Below, piece after piece: positions 34,847 to 43,175 of a stretch of 64,000 bases of DNA. Position 1 is the stretch's first letter. The number at the start of each line of letters is the position of its first letter. Made by a program: the position numbers and the translations under genes. The DNA is taken from positions 62,001 through 126,000 of the forward strand of contig JAEPMJ010000004.1 of the NCBI GenBank assembly GCA_017644005.1, read 5' to 3'. The notes beneath the pieces are model-generated. The model worked only from the letters and a program-made list of their open reading frames with translations. It was not told the origin of the DNA and did no database searches. Source of the stretch: Rhizobiaceae bacterium. Its GTDB lineage: Bacteria; Pseudomonadota; Alphaproteobacteria; Rhizobiales; Rhizobiaceae.

Positions 34847-36496
34847 ATGGCACGCCAGTTCATCTATCACATGTCCGGACTTTCCAAGGCCTACGGCCAG
34901 AAGAAGGTGCTGGAGAACATCCACCTCTCCTTCTACCCCGACGCCAAGATCGGCATTCTGGGGCCAAACGGCGCCGGCAAGTCGACCGTGCTCAGGATCA
35001 TGGCCGGGCTCGACAAGGAGTACACCGGCGAGGCCTGGCTGGCGGAGGGCGCGACCTGCGGGTACCTGCCTCAGGAGCCTGAGCTCGATGCGTCGAAGGA
35101 TGTGATGGGCAACGTCATGGAAGGCGTGGCGGCCAAGAAGGCGATCCTCGACCGCTACAACGAGCTGATGATGGACTACAGCGACGAAACGGCCGACGAA
35201 GCCGCCAAGCTGCAGGACCAGATCGACGCGCAGAATTTGTGGGATCTCGACAGCCAGGTCGAGATGGCGATGGAAGCGCTGCGCTGCCCGCCGGGCGATG
35301 CCGATGTCTCCAAGCTCTCGGGCGGCGAAAAGCGCCGCGTTGCCCTGTGCAAGCTGCTCTTGTCGCAGCCCGACCTCCTGCTGCTCGACGAACCGACCAA
35401 CCATCTCGATGCCGAGACCACGGCGTGGCTGGAAAAGCACCTGCGCGAATACCCGGGCTCTGTGCTGATCATCACCCACGACCGCTACTTCCTCGACAAT
35501 GTAACCGGCTGGATCCTCGAGCTCGATCGCGGCCGGGGCATTCCTTATGAGGGCAACTACTCCGCCTATCTGGAGCAGAAAGCCAAGCGCATGGCGCAGG
35601 AGGAGCGCGAAGAGGGCGCCCGCCAGAAGGCGCTGTCGCGCGAGCGCGAGTGGATCGCGGCGAGCCCCAAGGCGCGCCAGGCGAAGTCGAAGGCGCGTAT
35701 CCGCGCCTATGACGAACTGGTGAAAGCCGCAGCCGACCGGCGGCCCGGCGACGCCCAGATCATCGTTCCGGTAGGCGAGCGGCTCGGCAACCAGGTGATC
35801 GAGATCGAAGGGCTGACCAAAGCCTATGGCGACAAGGTGCTGATCGACGATCTGACCTTCAAGCTGCCGCCCGGCGGCATTGTCGGCGTGATCGGGCCGA
35901 ACGGCGCCGGCAAGACGACGCTGTTTCGCATGCTGACCGGCAAGGAGCAGCCGGACGCCGGCCAAATCACCATCGGCGACACCGTGCATCTGGGTTACGT
36001 CGACCAGAGCCGCGACCATCTCGACGGCTCAAAGACCGTTTGGGAGGAAATTTCCGGCGGCAACGACATCATCAAGCTCGGCAAGCACGAGGTGAACAGC
36101 CGTGCCTACTGCTCGTCCTTCAACTTCAAGGGCGGCGACCAGCAGCAGAAGGTTGGCAACCTTTCGGGCGGCCAGCGCAACCGCGTGCATCTGGCCAAGA
36201 TGCTGAAGGAGGGCGGCAACGTCATCCTGCTCGACGAACCGACCAACGACCTCGACACCGAAACGCTGGCCGCCCTTGAGGACGCGCTGGAGAACTTCGC
36301 CGGCTGCGCCGTCATCATCAGCCACGACCGCATGTTCCTCGACCGGCTGGCAACACACATCCTCGCTTTCGAGGGCGACAGCCATGTCGAATGGTTCGAA
36401 GGCAATTTCGAGGATTACGAGGCCGACAAGGTGCGCCGGCTGGGGCCGGATGCCGTCAACCCGAGGCGCGTGACGTATAAAAGGCTGACGCGGTAG
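34847..36496 (+). CDS. ettA: Energy-dependent translational throttle protein EttA (ABC-F)
   Basis: A 549-residue soluble ABC-F protein that binds the ribosomal E-site and gates the first peptide bond according to ATP/ADP ratio in E. coli. Two ATPase domains: GPNGAGKST (about 40-48), [27 protein letters not shown]; and GPNGAGKTT (about 351-359), [30 protein letters not shown]. The arm and linker regions are of EttA type ([15 protein letters not shown] segment, [25 protein letters not shown]). ATG 34847 (MARQFIYHM) matches the family start. It converges with the restriction enzyme gene, one base apart. Confidence 0.97.
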   Translation: MARQFIYHMSGLSKAYGQKKVLENIHLSFYPDAKIGILGPNGAGKSTVLRIMAGLDKEYTGEAWLAEGATCGYLPQEPELDASKDVMGNVMEGVAAKKAILDRYNELMMDYSDETADEAAKLQDQIDAQNLWDLDSQVEMAMEALRCPPGDADVSKLSGGEKRRVALCKLLLSQPDLLLLDEPTNHLDAETTAWLEKHLREYPGSVLIITHDRYFLDNVTGWILELDRGRGIPYEGNYSAYLEQKAKRMAQEEREEGARQKALSREREWIAASPKARQAKSKARIRAYDELVKAAADRRPGDAQIIVPVGERLGNQVIEIEGLTKAYGDKVLIDDLTFKLPPGGIVGVIGPNGAGKTTLFRMLTGKEQPDAGQITIGDTVHLGYVDQSRDHLDGSKTVWEEISGGNDIIKLGKHEVNSRAYCSSFNFKGGDQQQKVGNLSGGQRNRVHLAKMLKEGGNVILLDEPTNDLDTETLAALEDALENFAGCAVIISHDRMFLDRLATHILAFEGDSHVEWFEGNFEDYEADKVRRLGPDAVNPRRVTYKRLTR

Positions 36497-36497
36497 G

Positions 36498-37100
36498 TTA
36501 GCGGTCGTCCAGATAGAGCTGCTCGGTCATCGCAAACACATAGACCGGGCAGCCACCGGCTCCTCCACCGAGAATGCGTGGCTCAAGCTTGTCGAAATGG
36601 GTGGTGGATGCACCGTAGGTGCCGGACGCCTTCTCGAGCATCTTGTGGTTTGCTCGCAACCACTGCATGAGGCTGGTGGAGCGCGTGACCATCACGCCAA
36701 CATCAACGACGCGCAGATCATAAAGAAGACGAAAGTTGTTTAAGTCGCGGTCGTAGAACGGATCTTTGTTGTTCCACTCCAGTTCCATCGCTACTCGATT
36801 GCGGAAGCAGTCGATATCGTGTGTCGGCGATTCTTCGGTGACACCATCAACGGAAATCGCGGTGTGGAACTGCTTTTCCACCCAACCGCGTTCGTAGAAC
36901 GCGCTATCCAGTTTCCCTGCAATTTCGGTCTTATTTCCACCTTTGGCAGCCAGTTGAGTATGGCTGAGGCGAAATGCGGACAAGACTTCGATAAGGTCGG
37001 TCCACTCGGCAGAAAATTTGTACTCGAGCAGGGCGCGTGCATTTCGCCAGTCGTAGCAACGCCATCCAGCGATAAGCTGATCGTCCGCTTGCAGGCTCAC
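36498..37100 (-). CDS. BglII/BstYI-like type II restriction endonuclease
   Basis: A 200-residue protein. The core IDCFRNRVAMELEWNNKDPFYDRDLNNFRLL carries Asp97, Glu106 and Glu108; the D-x8-E-x-E spacing matches BglII's Asp84/Glu93/Gln95 active site as I recall it, with Glu in place of Gln. The C-terminal YVFAMTEQLYLDDR is typical of the family. The start overlaps the stop of the methylase gene by ATGA, making a compact R-M pair. Codon use is visibly less GC-rich than the neighbours (many AAG/TTT/AAT codons), a sign of transfer. Recognition sequence cannot be predicted; relatives cut GATC-centred sites. Confidence 0.85.
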   Translation of the reverse strand: MSLQADDQLIAGWRCYDWRNARALLEYKFSAEWTDLIEVLSAFRLSHTQLAAKGGNKTEIAGKLDSAFYERGWVEKQFHTAISVDGVTEESPTHDIDCFRNRVAMELEWNNKDPFYDRDLNNFRLLYDLRVVDVGVMVTRSTSLMQWLRANHKMLEKASGTYGASTTHFDKLEPRILGGGAGGCPVYVFAMTEQLYLDDR

Positions 37101-37741
37101 TCAGCCGCTTCCACCGATGAGTTGTAGGCGTAGGTCTTCCACGTAGGCCGGTAGTCTTCGTCTGCCTGGTTGCCCCAATAGGTCCAACCCGGGCGCGTTC
37201 CGCGCGCGAAGAGCTCAAGGTAAGGGCCGGGCGAGCAGCTCTCGATCAGGTCGTATTGTTCGTCAGGTTTGCGCGAGTGTTCGCGTTTGCGTGACTGGAT
37301 CATATTCACTTGGCTGCGCGCGGGCGCAAGCGTTCGGGCGTTTTTGCCGCGAACGCCGAAAAGCAGAAGCTCCGTCACATTGCGAAAGTAAAAGCCGACC
37401 CCGCGACCATCCGATCCGCCATCTTTGCGGATCTTGTGCCAAACAACATTGGCTTTGTACTCAAATCCCCAGGATTCCATAACTTTCAACCCGTCTGGGA
37501 GCAGTGCGTTGGGAACCCAAAGGTATAGATGTGTAGGCTCAACAGTCAGCGATTTAACTGGAAGTTCGCAGATCTCATCCGTGGACATCGTTTCGTAGCG
37601 GGAAAGACGTCGATGCTCGGGCGCAACCTTGCCTGTGCGGTTGATGAAGCGCCAAGGCGGGTCAGCAAGCACTGTCTGGAAGGCAAAACCTTCTGTTTTC
37701 CGCAGAAGGTCGAGCGCAGCGCTTCTTGGTTCAGCATTCAT
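37097..37741 (-). CDS. MT-A70 family adenine-N6 DNA methyltransferase
   Basis: A 214-residue SAM-dependent methylase. The catalytic motif DPPW is at 27-30 (VLADPPWRFINR), and the SAM-side motif YLELFARG is near 174-181. MT-A70 segments HLYLWVPNALLPDG, WGFEYKANVVWHKIRKDGG and GFYFRNVTELLLFGVRG are intact. It should protect host DNA against the coupled endonuclease. No controller (C) protein gene precedes it, so expression may be set by its own promoter. It lies in the lower-GC island. Confidence 0.92.
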   Translation of the reverse strand: MNAEPRSAALDLLRKTEGFAFQTVLADPPWRFINRTGKVAPEHRRLSRYETMSTDEICELPVKSLTVEPTHLYLWVPNALLPDGLKVMESWGFEYKANVVWHKIRKDGGSDGRGVGFYFRNVTELLLFGVRGKNARTLAPARSQVNMIQSRKREHSRKPDEQYDLIESCSPGPYLELFARGTRPGWTYWGNQADEDYRPTWKTYAYNSSVEAAE

Positions 37742-38041
37742 CTATACACGTTCTCCACCTACGAGAACAAAAGCAGAACTTCTGTACGAAGTCAATCTTG
37801 CGCGATTCGCATGGTCGGCGCACCAGTTTTCCCAGCTTGTCACCAACAGAGTTGAAATAGGCAATCTTGAGAAGACAAAGCTGGTCATTCACCCCCCGGT
37901 AACGTTTTCAAAACACGCTGATGAAAGAATTGCCTGGAATTTCACGGGTGTTTCGCACTAGGTTGTTAGCAGCCAAGGTGGGACGCGTAGCTCCGCGCGC
38001 CTAGATGCAGTCGCGGAGAGGGACAGTAACAGGCGATAAAC
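37742..38041. other. Non-coding flank of the R-M island with a possible gene remnant
   Basis: 300 bp between the methylase start and the KAS III gene. The promoter of the R-M operon should lie in its left part. On the plus strand one frame reads a plausible protein-like tail from about 37743 to TAG 37961 (TRTKAELLYEVNLARFAWSA ... FSKHADERIAWNFTGVSH), without any start codon or ribosome site in the non-overlapping part. This may be the broken end of a gene interrupted by the island. AT content falls back to the regional norm after about 37975. Confidence 0.3.
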
Positions 38042-39226
38042 ATGCTCAGGCGGGTAGACGAAACGGGGCTTGCAGGCAGCGCCGGACACGGGGAACACAG
38101 GCTTTTGCAGCGTGCCTGCATTTCAGGCATCGGCGCCGAAGTGCCGGAGCATGTCATCACCAATGACGAGCTTGTCGCCAGCTTCAACGCCTGGGTGGCC
38201 AAGGAGAATGTGAAGCGCGAGGCCGAAGGCCTCGAGCCGCAGCCGGGTTCCAGTGTCGAGTTCATCGAATATGCGTCGGGCGTGAAATCGCGCCATGTGC
38301 TTCACCCAGACGGCATTCTCGATCCCGACCGCATGACGCCGCGTATTCCCGAAAGGCCCGACGACCAGATTTCGGTGATGGCGGAGTTCGGCGTGGCATC
38401 GGCAAGAAAGGCGCTGGCGCATGCCGGTGTCGAGGCGTCGGAAGTCGACATGGTGATCTGTGCTGCTTCGCACCAGCAGCGGCCCTATCCGGCAATCGCG
38501 ATCGAAATCCAGAAAGAGCTCGGCACGTCAGGTGCGGCCTTCGACATGAGTCTGGGCTGCTCTTCGGCCGCGGCGGGCCTGCACATGGCGTTCAATCTGG
38601 TGCGCACGGGCGCGCAAAGGCGCGTTCTGGTGGTGACACCGGAGATCATCACCGGGCATCTCAATTTCCGCGACCGGCAGACGCATTTTATCTTCGGCGA
38701 CGCCTCGTCGGCGCTGCTCGTCGAGGCGCTGGCGGGCGAGGAAGAGCGGGCAGGGCGGTTCGAGATTGTCGACACCCGCACCTGGACGCAGTTTTCCAAC
38801 AATATCCGGACCAATTTCGGCTTCCTCAACCGCGCGGCGCAGGAGGACACCACCTCGGTGCCGATGGCCGGCAACATGATCAAGCAGGTCGGCAACCGGG
38901 TCTTCAAGGAAGTGACGGTGGCGGGCCACAAGTTCATCGTCGATTTTCTCGACGAACACGGCCACAAACCGCAGGATATCCGCCGTTTCTGGCTGCATCA
39001 GGCCAATGCACGCATGAATGCGATGATCCTCAAGCTCTCCTTCGGCCACGAGGTGGGACAGGATCGGGCACCGACGGTGCTGGAGGAGCTCGGCAATACG
39101 GCGGCCGCCGGTGCAATCGTTGCGATGGAGCGCACGCATGCGGACATGAAACCCGGCGAGCACGGGCTTTTGTGCGCATTCGGCGCCGGCTATTCGATCG
39201 GGGGCGCGCTGCTGCGCATGATGTAA
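38042..39226 (+). CDS. Beta-ketoacyl-ACP synthase III (FabH-like)
   Basis: A 394-residue thiolase-fold enzyme condensing an acyl-CoA with malonyl-ACP. The triad is visible: Cys in DMSLGCSSAAAG, His in FWLHQANARMN and Asn in LEELGNTAAAG. It is longer than E. coli FabH (about 317), with an insert in the N-terminal third (FNAWVAKENVKREAEGLEPQPG), as in the FabH-like enzymes annotated KAS III in many proteobacteria. It stands alone with no other fatty-acid gene beside it, so a specialised acyl chain or a bypass of FabH is possible. Confidence 0.9.
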   Translation: MLRRVDETGLAGSAGHGEHRLLQRACISGIGAEVPEHVITNDELVASFNAWVAKENVKREAEGLEPQPGSSVEFIEYASGVKSRHVLHPDGILDPDRMTPRIPERPDDQISVMAEFGVASARKALAHAGVEASEVDMVICAASHQQRPYPAIAIEIQKELGTSGAAFDMSLGCSSAAAGLHMAFNLVRTGAQRRVLVVTPEIITGHLNFRDRQTHFIFGDASSALLVEALAGEEERAGRFEIVDTRTWTQFSNNIRTNFGFLNRAAQEDTTSVPMAGNMIKQVGNRVFKEVTVAGHKFIVDFLDEHGHKPQDIRRFWLHQANARMNAMILKLSFGHEVGQDRAPTVLEELGNTAAAGAIVAMERTHADMKPGEHGLLCAFGAGYSIGGALLRMM

Positions 39227-39317
39227 GCCATCAGCTGGCGCGCCGTTACGCATCAATCATATTTGCTGGACCTGAGGATGGGGCGTGGCATGCTGCGCCC
39301 TCCCAACGGAGGATTCG

Positions 39318-39932
39318 ATGCTCGACAGTTTTGCGCGCCGCGATGACGGTCCCGATATCGTGTCGGCCAGGAAACTGCTTGCCGAGGTAGCCGGCGTCTA
39401 CGATGCGCCCTTCGGACATTTCCAGAGCCGCGATGTGGACGAGCTCACGCTCACTTTCGAGGGCGTATCGGGCGACTTTCATGCCGGCATCACACGACGC
39501 TCGGGCGGGCGCGAGCCCTGGTATCCGCGCGGCACGGAAATTCGCAACGAGCGGCAGATTTCGATCGTCGCACCCGATGAGCTGGCCGAGATCGCACGGC
39601 GCATGGAAATCCGCGAGGTGCGGCCCGAGTGGATTGGAGCCAACCTCCTGATCTCAGGCGTACCGCAGCTGTCCATGTTGCCGGCGGGGACGCTGCTCTT
39701 CTTTGCTGGCGGTGTGACGATCAAGGTCGACGCCCAGAACGGCCCGTGCCGCGTTGCCGGGCGCGCGGTGGCCGAAAACGCACATATGCGCGACCACGAG
39801 GCGGGGTCGCTGCTTTTCCCGAAGGCCGCGAAAAGGCTGCGGGGGCTGGTCGGCTGGGTGGAAAAACCCGGCACGGTGAAGCGCGGCGAGAAGGTTTCGG
39901 TGCGGATACCCGAGCAGTGGATTTACAACTGA
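39318..39932 (+). CDS. MOSC domain protein
   Basis: A 204-residue MOSC (molybdenum cofactor sulfurase C-terminal) protein. Family traits: YPRGTEIRNERQISIVAPDELAEIA, WIGANLLISGVPQLSMLPAGTLLFF and the conserved Cys in NGPCRVAGRAVAE. ATG 39318 follows GGAGG at good spacing and is preferred to 39285. Stand-alone MOSC proteins bind Moco or handle sulfur in N-hydroxylated compound reduction and similar chemistry; the substrate here is unknown. Confidence 0.9.
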   Translation: MLDSFARRDDGPDIVSARKLLAEVAGVYDAPFGHFQSRDVDELTLTFEGVSGDFHAGITRRSGGREPWYPRGTEIRNERQISIVAPDELAEIARRMEIREVRPEWIGANLLISGVPQLSMLPAGTLLFFAGGVTIKVDAQNGPCRVAGRAVAENAHMRDHEAGSLLFPKAAKRLRGLVGWVEKPGTVKRGEKVSVRIPEQWIYN

Positions 39933-39996
39933 GTGAATAGCGAACGGGGGCAGCGAATAGGGCAGGGGTAACCCGCCTCGGTGCGGTCGCGACAAG

Positions 39997-40308
39997 TTAG
40001 TCGCTATCTTCCTCGTCCAGCAACCGCGTGGCGCGCCAGGCGGTCAGTACCGCATTGATTTCATCGACCACGAAGTGCCGGGCGGCGTCGCGTTCGTAGC
40101 CTTCGTCGAGAAGCTCGTCATATTGCGTGTGGACGTGGCGTACGTGAGCCACCGTTGCGATCCACACAGCAATCGACGGCGGCAGTTCGCGCATCTTGCG
40201 GGCAAGCGCGGCATCGCGGATCGCTTCGATATCGGAATAAGGCGCCGCGGGAAGAAGTGCCGTCAACGCCCTGGCGATGGCGCGCTGTCGGCCCGTGCGT
40301 GCAGTCAT
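39997..40308 (-). CDS. DUF2293 domain protein
   Basis: A 103-residue soluble protein. The motif VAHVRHVHTQYDELLDEGYERDAARHFVVDEINAVLTAW is the DUF2293 signature. It overlaps the upstream trmO gene by ATGA (start at 40308, trmO stop at 40305), so the two are translated together. Function unknown; the coupling to a tRNA-modification gene suggests an RNA-related role, but this is a guess. Confidence 0.88.
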   Translation of the reverse strand: MTARTGRQRAIARALTALLPAAPYSDIEAIRDAALARKMRELPPSIAVWIATVAHVRHVHTQYDELLDEGYERDAARHFVVDEINAVLTAWRATRLLDEEDSD

Positions 40309-40796
40309 GATTTGGTAGCATCCGGGAACGAGTCGATCGACGTGAAATAAGGCTTCACATCAATGACCGGTGTGCCGTCGAGGAGATCGATCGCGTCGAT
40401 ACCAATCAGCCCCGCTTCCGCGTCGAGCGAGAGGAGCTTGGCGACATGCATGCCGATCGGGTTGGGGCGCACAGGCGAACGCAGCGAAAACGTCCCGCGC
40501 GGTGCTTCGGCATGGCGCGGGTTCTGCACGATCAGGTTTCGCCGCGAGCGGTCGAACCAGCTCAGGAGCACGATGTGGCTGAAGCGTTCGAGGCCGGCCA
40601 GGCCGGGTCTGTAAGGTGCATCGATCGTGAGACTGGCAGCTTGGCCTGTTTCGCGCGCGTCGGCCATGTTTCTGGGACACCCGTCGCGGCTTTTCCAAGG
40701 GGAAGAGACGCGGCCGATGAATACAACATGGCCGTCGCCTTGCAACTCGGCAGGATCAAAATCGAGCGCTGCCTCACCCTCGCGACGTTCGCTCAT
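40305..40796 (-). CDS. trmO: tRNA t6A37 N6-methyltransferase TrmO
   Basis: A 163-residue SAM-dependent enzyme of the YaeB/TsaA family, methylating t6A37 of threonine tRNA to m6t6A. Motifs: FIGRVSSPWKSRDGCPRN, LERFSHIVLLSWFDRSRR, GTFSLRSPVRPNPIGMHVAKLLS and GIDAIDLLDGTPVIDVKPYF. The compact length lacks the C-terminal extension found in E. coli TrmO. It is divergent from the ArsR-methyltransferase gene. Confidence 0.92.
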   Translation of the reverse strand: MSERREGEAALDFDPAELQGDGHVVFIGRVSSPWKSRDGCPRNMADARETGQAASLTIDAPYRPGLAGLERFSHIVLLSWFDRSRRNLIVQNPRHAEAPRGTFSLRSPVRPNPIGMHVAKLLSLDAEAGLIGIDAIDLLDGTPVIDVKPYFTSIDSFPDATKS

Positions 40797-40847
40797 TGCG
40801 CTATTCCAGGCCGCATTTCGGGCAGGCCTTGCCGGCCATTTCGAAAT

Positions 40848-40869
40848 GATATAAAGATATCTTTATATC
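40848..40869. promoter_or_regulatory. Perfect 22-bp palindrome, probable ArsR-type operator
   Basis: The half-site GATATAAAGAT is followed directly by its exact reverse complement. It lies 14 bp before the start codon of the ArsR-methyltransferase gene and just before its AGGAG ribosome site. A dyad of this length and AT content directly before an ArsR gene is the expected autoregulatory operator. The arrangement resembles SahR control of methionine-cycle genes described for proteobacteria, as I recall it. Confidence 0.75.
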
Positions 40870-40883
40870 TGATAGGAGATGCC

Positions 40884-41903
40884 ATGCTCAGCCGAGCCTC
40901 CGTCGCGCTCGATGCGATGGTTGATACCTTGAAGGCGGCAGCCGAATCCAGCCGCTTGCGCATTCTGACGCTTCTTTCGCGGGGCGACCTCACGGTGTCC
41001 GACGTGACCGAGGTGCTCAATCAGTCGCAGCCGCGCGTTTCGCGTCATCTCAAGCTTCTGCTCGATGCACAGCTGATCGACCGCTATCAGGAGGGTTCCT
41101 GGGCCTATTTCCGGCTGTCAGACAGCGAGGCCGCGCGTGAGTTCGTCGGGGGTGTGGTCGCGCGGATCGATCTGGCGGACCCGGTGGTGAGCCGCGACCT
41201 CGAGCGGCTTACGGCCGTTAAGAAGCGGCGAGAAAAGCGCGCCTCGGAATATTTCAGCGCCAACGCCGCAAGCTGGGACCGCATCCGCTCGCTACACGTG
41301 CCCGATCAGGCCGTCGAAACAGCGATGCTGAAGCTGGTCGGTGAAACGCCCTTCCAGTCGATGGCCGATCTCGGTACCGGCACGGGCCGGCTTCTGGAGC
41401 TGTTTGCGCCGCTTTATCGACGCGGGGTGGGGATCGACCTGTCTCGCGAGATGCTGTCGGTGGCACGTGCCAATCTCGACAGTGCCGGTATCACCAACGC
41501 GCAGGTACGGCAGGGGGACCTTTATGCGCCGCCGGTGGAGCGCGATTCAGCCGATCTGGTGACCATGCATCAGGTGCTGCACTATCTGGACGATCCCGCC
41601 CTTGCAGTGGCCGAAGCCGCCAAGCTGCTCAGGCCCGCGGGACGGCTGCTGATCGTCGATTTTGCGCCTCATGGGCTCGAATTCCTGCGTGACGAGCATG
41701 CGCATGTGAAGCTCGGTTTTTCCGACCGGCAGATCGAGGATTGGCTTTCCGAGGCTGGGCTTGAGCTGCTGGAAAAGCGCGATTTCGACCGCCGCGCCGC
41801 CGCGGCTCCCGGACTTACGGTGAAACTCTGGTTCGCGCGCGACCGCAGGCTGCTGATCGCCGACAACGACAAATCCCAATCATCGCCTACGGAGACGGCC
41901 TGA
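40884..41903 (+). CDS. ArsR-family regulator fused to a SAM-dependent methyltransferase
   Basis: A 339-residue two-domain protein. Residues about 1-100 form an ArsR winged helix (AAAESSRLRILTLLSRGDLTVSDVTEVLNQSQPRVSRHLKLLLDAQLIDRYQEGSWAYFRLS). Residues about 145-270 form a class I methyltransferase with SAM motif I MADLGTGTGRLLELFAPLYRRGVGIDLS and the post-motif DLVTMHQVLHYLDD. ATG 40884 follows AGGAG; the long upstream in-frame extension crosses the palindrome and is rejected. One base separates its stop from the metF start, so SAM/SAH sensing and control of metF is the likely role. Confidence 0.9.
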   Translation: MLSRASVALDAMVDTLKAAAESSRLRILTLLSRGDLTVSDVTEVLNQSQPRVSRHLKLLLDAQLIDRYQEGSWAYFRLSDSEAAREFVGGVVARIDLADPVVSRDLERLTAVKKRREKRASEYFSANAASWDRIRSLHVPDQAVETAMLKLVGETPFQSMADLGTGTGRLLELFAPLYRRGVGIDLSREMLSVARANLDSAGITNAQVRQGDLYAPPVERDSADLVTMHQVLHYLDDPALAVAEAAKLLRPAGRLLIVDFAPHGLEFLRDEHAHVKLGFSDRQIEDWLSEAGLELLEKRDFDRRAAAAPGLTVKLWFARDRRLLIADNDKSQSSPTETA

Positions 41904-41904
41904 C

Positions 41905-42825
41905 ATGTCCCAGTTTCGATTTTCCCGGCGCCCCGATATTGGCGACGGGGTGCGCGTGTCATTCGAGTTCTTTCCACCAAAAACCGAGGCGATGGAAACG
42001 CGTCTGTGGGAGACGGTGACGCGGCTTGAGCCGCTGGCGCCGCATTTCGTTTCCGTAACCTATGGCGCGGGCGGCTCGACGCGTGAGCGTACGGCACGCA
42101 CGGTGAACCGCATCCGTACGCAGAGCAGCCTTGTTCCGGCGGCGCACATGACCTGCGTCGACGCAAGCCGGAGCCAGGTTGACGAGGTGATCGGCGAGTT
42201 CGTCGATATGGGCATTCGCAATTTCGTGGCACTTCGCGGCGACCCGGCGGAGGGCGTCGGGGCGCAATACAGGCCTCATCCTGATGGTTATTCCAATGGC
42301 GCAGAACTTGTCGCTGCGATCCGCAAGCAGGGCGATTTCGACGTTTCCGTTGCCGCATATCCGGAAAAGCACCCGCAAAGCCCCGATTTCGCTACCGATT
42401 TCGATATGCTGAAGCGCAAGGTCGACAATGGCGCGACGCGGGCGATCACGCAGTTCTTCTTCGACAACGATCTTTACGAGCGGTATGTGGAGCGCGCGCG
42501 CCGCGCCGGCATCTATATTCCGATCGTGCCGGGCATCCAGCCGGTGCATAATTTCAAGCAAGTGGCCAGTTTCGCCGCGCGTTGCGGCGCCCACGTGCCG
42601 GCGTGGCTTGCCGAGCGGTTCGATGGGCTTCAGGACGACCCGCAGACGCATGCTCTGGTCGCCGCGGCCGTTGCGTCCGAACAGGTGCTGGACCTGATCG
42701 AGCGCGGCGTTTCCGACTTTCACTTCTATACGATGAACCGTGCAGATCTGGCTTATGCCATCTGCCATATGATCGGGATCAGACCGCAGCCGGCCAATGG
42801 CGGCTCCGACGCCGCCGCCGCCTGA
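41905..42825 (+). CDS. metF: Methylenetetrahydrofolate reductase
   Basis: A 306-residue FAD TIM-barrel enzyme making 5-methyl-THF for methionine synthesis. Motifs: RVSFEFFPPKTEAMETRLW (catalytic Glu region), FVSVTYGAGGSTRERT, AHMTCVDASRSQVDEV, NFVALRGDPAEG, GATRAITQFFFDNDLYERYVERARRAGIYIPIVPGIQPV and SDFHFYTMNRADLAYAICHMIG. Start ATG lies one base after the ArsR-methyltransferase stop, so both are in one transcript, ended by a good terminator. Confidence 0.96.
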   Translation: MSQFRFSRRPDIGDGVRVSFEFFPPKTEAMETRLWETVTRLEPLAPHFVSVTYGAGGSTRERTARTVNRIRTQSSLVPAAHMTCVDASRSQVDEVIGEFVDMGIRNFVALRGDPAEGVGAQYRPHPDGYSNGAELVAAIRKQGDFDVSVAAYPEKHPQSPDFATDFDMLKRKVDNGATRAITQFFFDNDLYERYVERARRAGIYIPIVPGIQPVHNFKQVASFAARCGAHVPAWLAERFDGLQDDPQTHALVAAAVASEQVLDLIERGVSDFHFYTMNRADLAYAICHMIGIRPQPANGGSDAAAA

Positions 42826-42830
42826 ATGAG

Positions 42831-42855
42831 AAAGGCCGGCTTCAAGCCGGCCTTT
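42831..42855. terminator. Rho-independent terminator after metF
   Basis: Stem AAAGGCCGGC / GCCGGCCTTT with loop TTCAA, 5 bp after the metF stop. Ends with TTT on the plus strand and begins with AAA, so it can act from both sides, including for the small membrane-protein gene on the minus strand. Confidence 0.85.
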
Positions 42856-42884
42856 CCCTGATTTCCGTCCCTGACTGGTGGGCC

Positions 42885-42971
42885 TCAGGGAAGCAGCCCC
42901 ACTACGGCTGCGCCTATGAAAGCGAATACGGCACAGAACACCAGTGCATTGATCGGTCTGGAAAGTCCCAT
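42885..42971 (-). CDS. 28-residue single-helix membrane protein
   Basis: ATG 42971 preceded by AGGAGG seven bases upstream; it encodes MGLSRPINALVFCAVFAFIG and AAVVGLLP, i.e. a short positively charged N-terminus and one membrane helix. Another ATG five bases earlier is in a different frame. Stop TGA at 42885-42887, 30 bp from the metF terminator. The ribosome site is among the best in the window, so translation is likely. Function unknown; similar tiny membrane proteins occur widely. Confidence 0.6.
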   Translation of the reverse strand: MGLSRPINALVFCAVFAFIGAAVVGLLP

Positions 42972-43175
42972 GTCATAGCCTCCTCTATCGACTATGCGGA
43001 GAGTCTAAGTCAGAAGCGGCGGCAAACAAGCGGATATTGTGCTGCATTGCAGCGTGGACGGAAAAATTCCATCTAAGACTTTCGTCTAGGCGCGCCATTT
43101 CATTGTGAAATTGCCGGATTGGCAGCTGTTGACAATTTTCTTTAGTCCGCGCCCCGAAAAAACGGTTCCCCAACG

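Noticed and set aside
34364..36019. 551-codon minus-strand frame opposite ettA
   Set aside because: Shadow of a highly conserved ABC-F gene; no recognisable protein.
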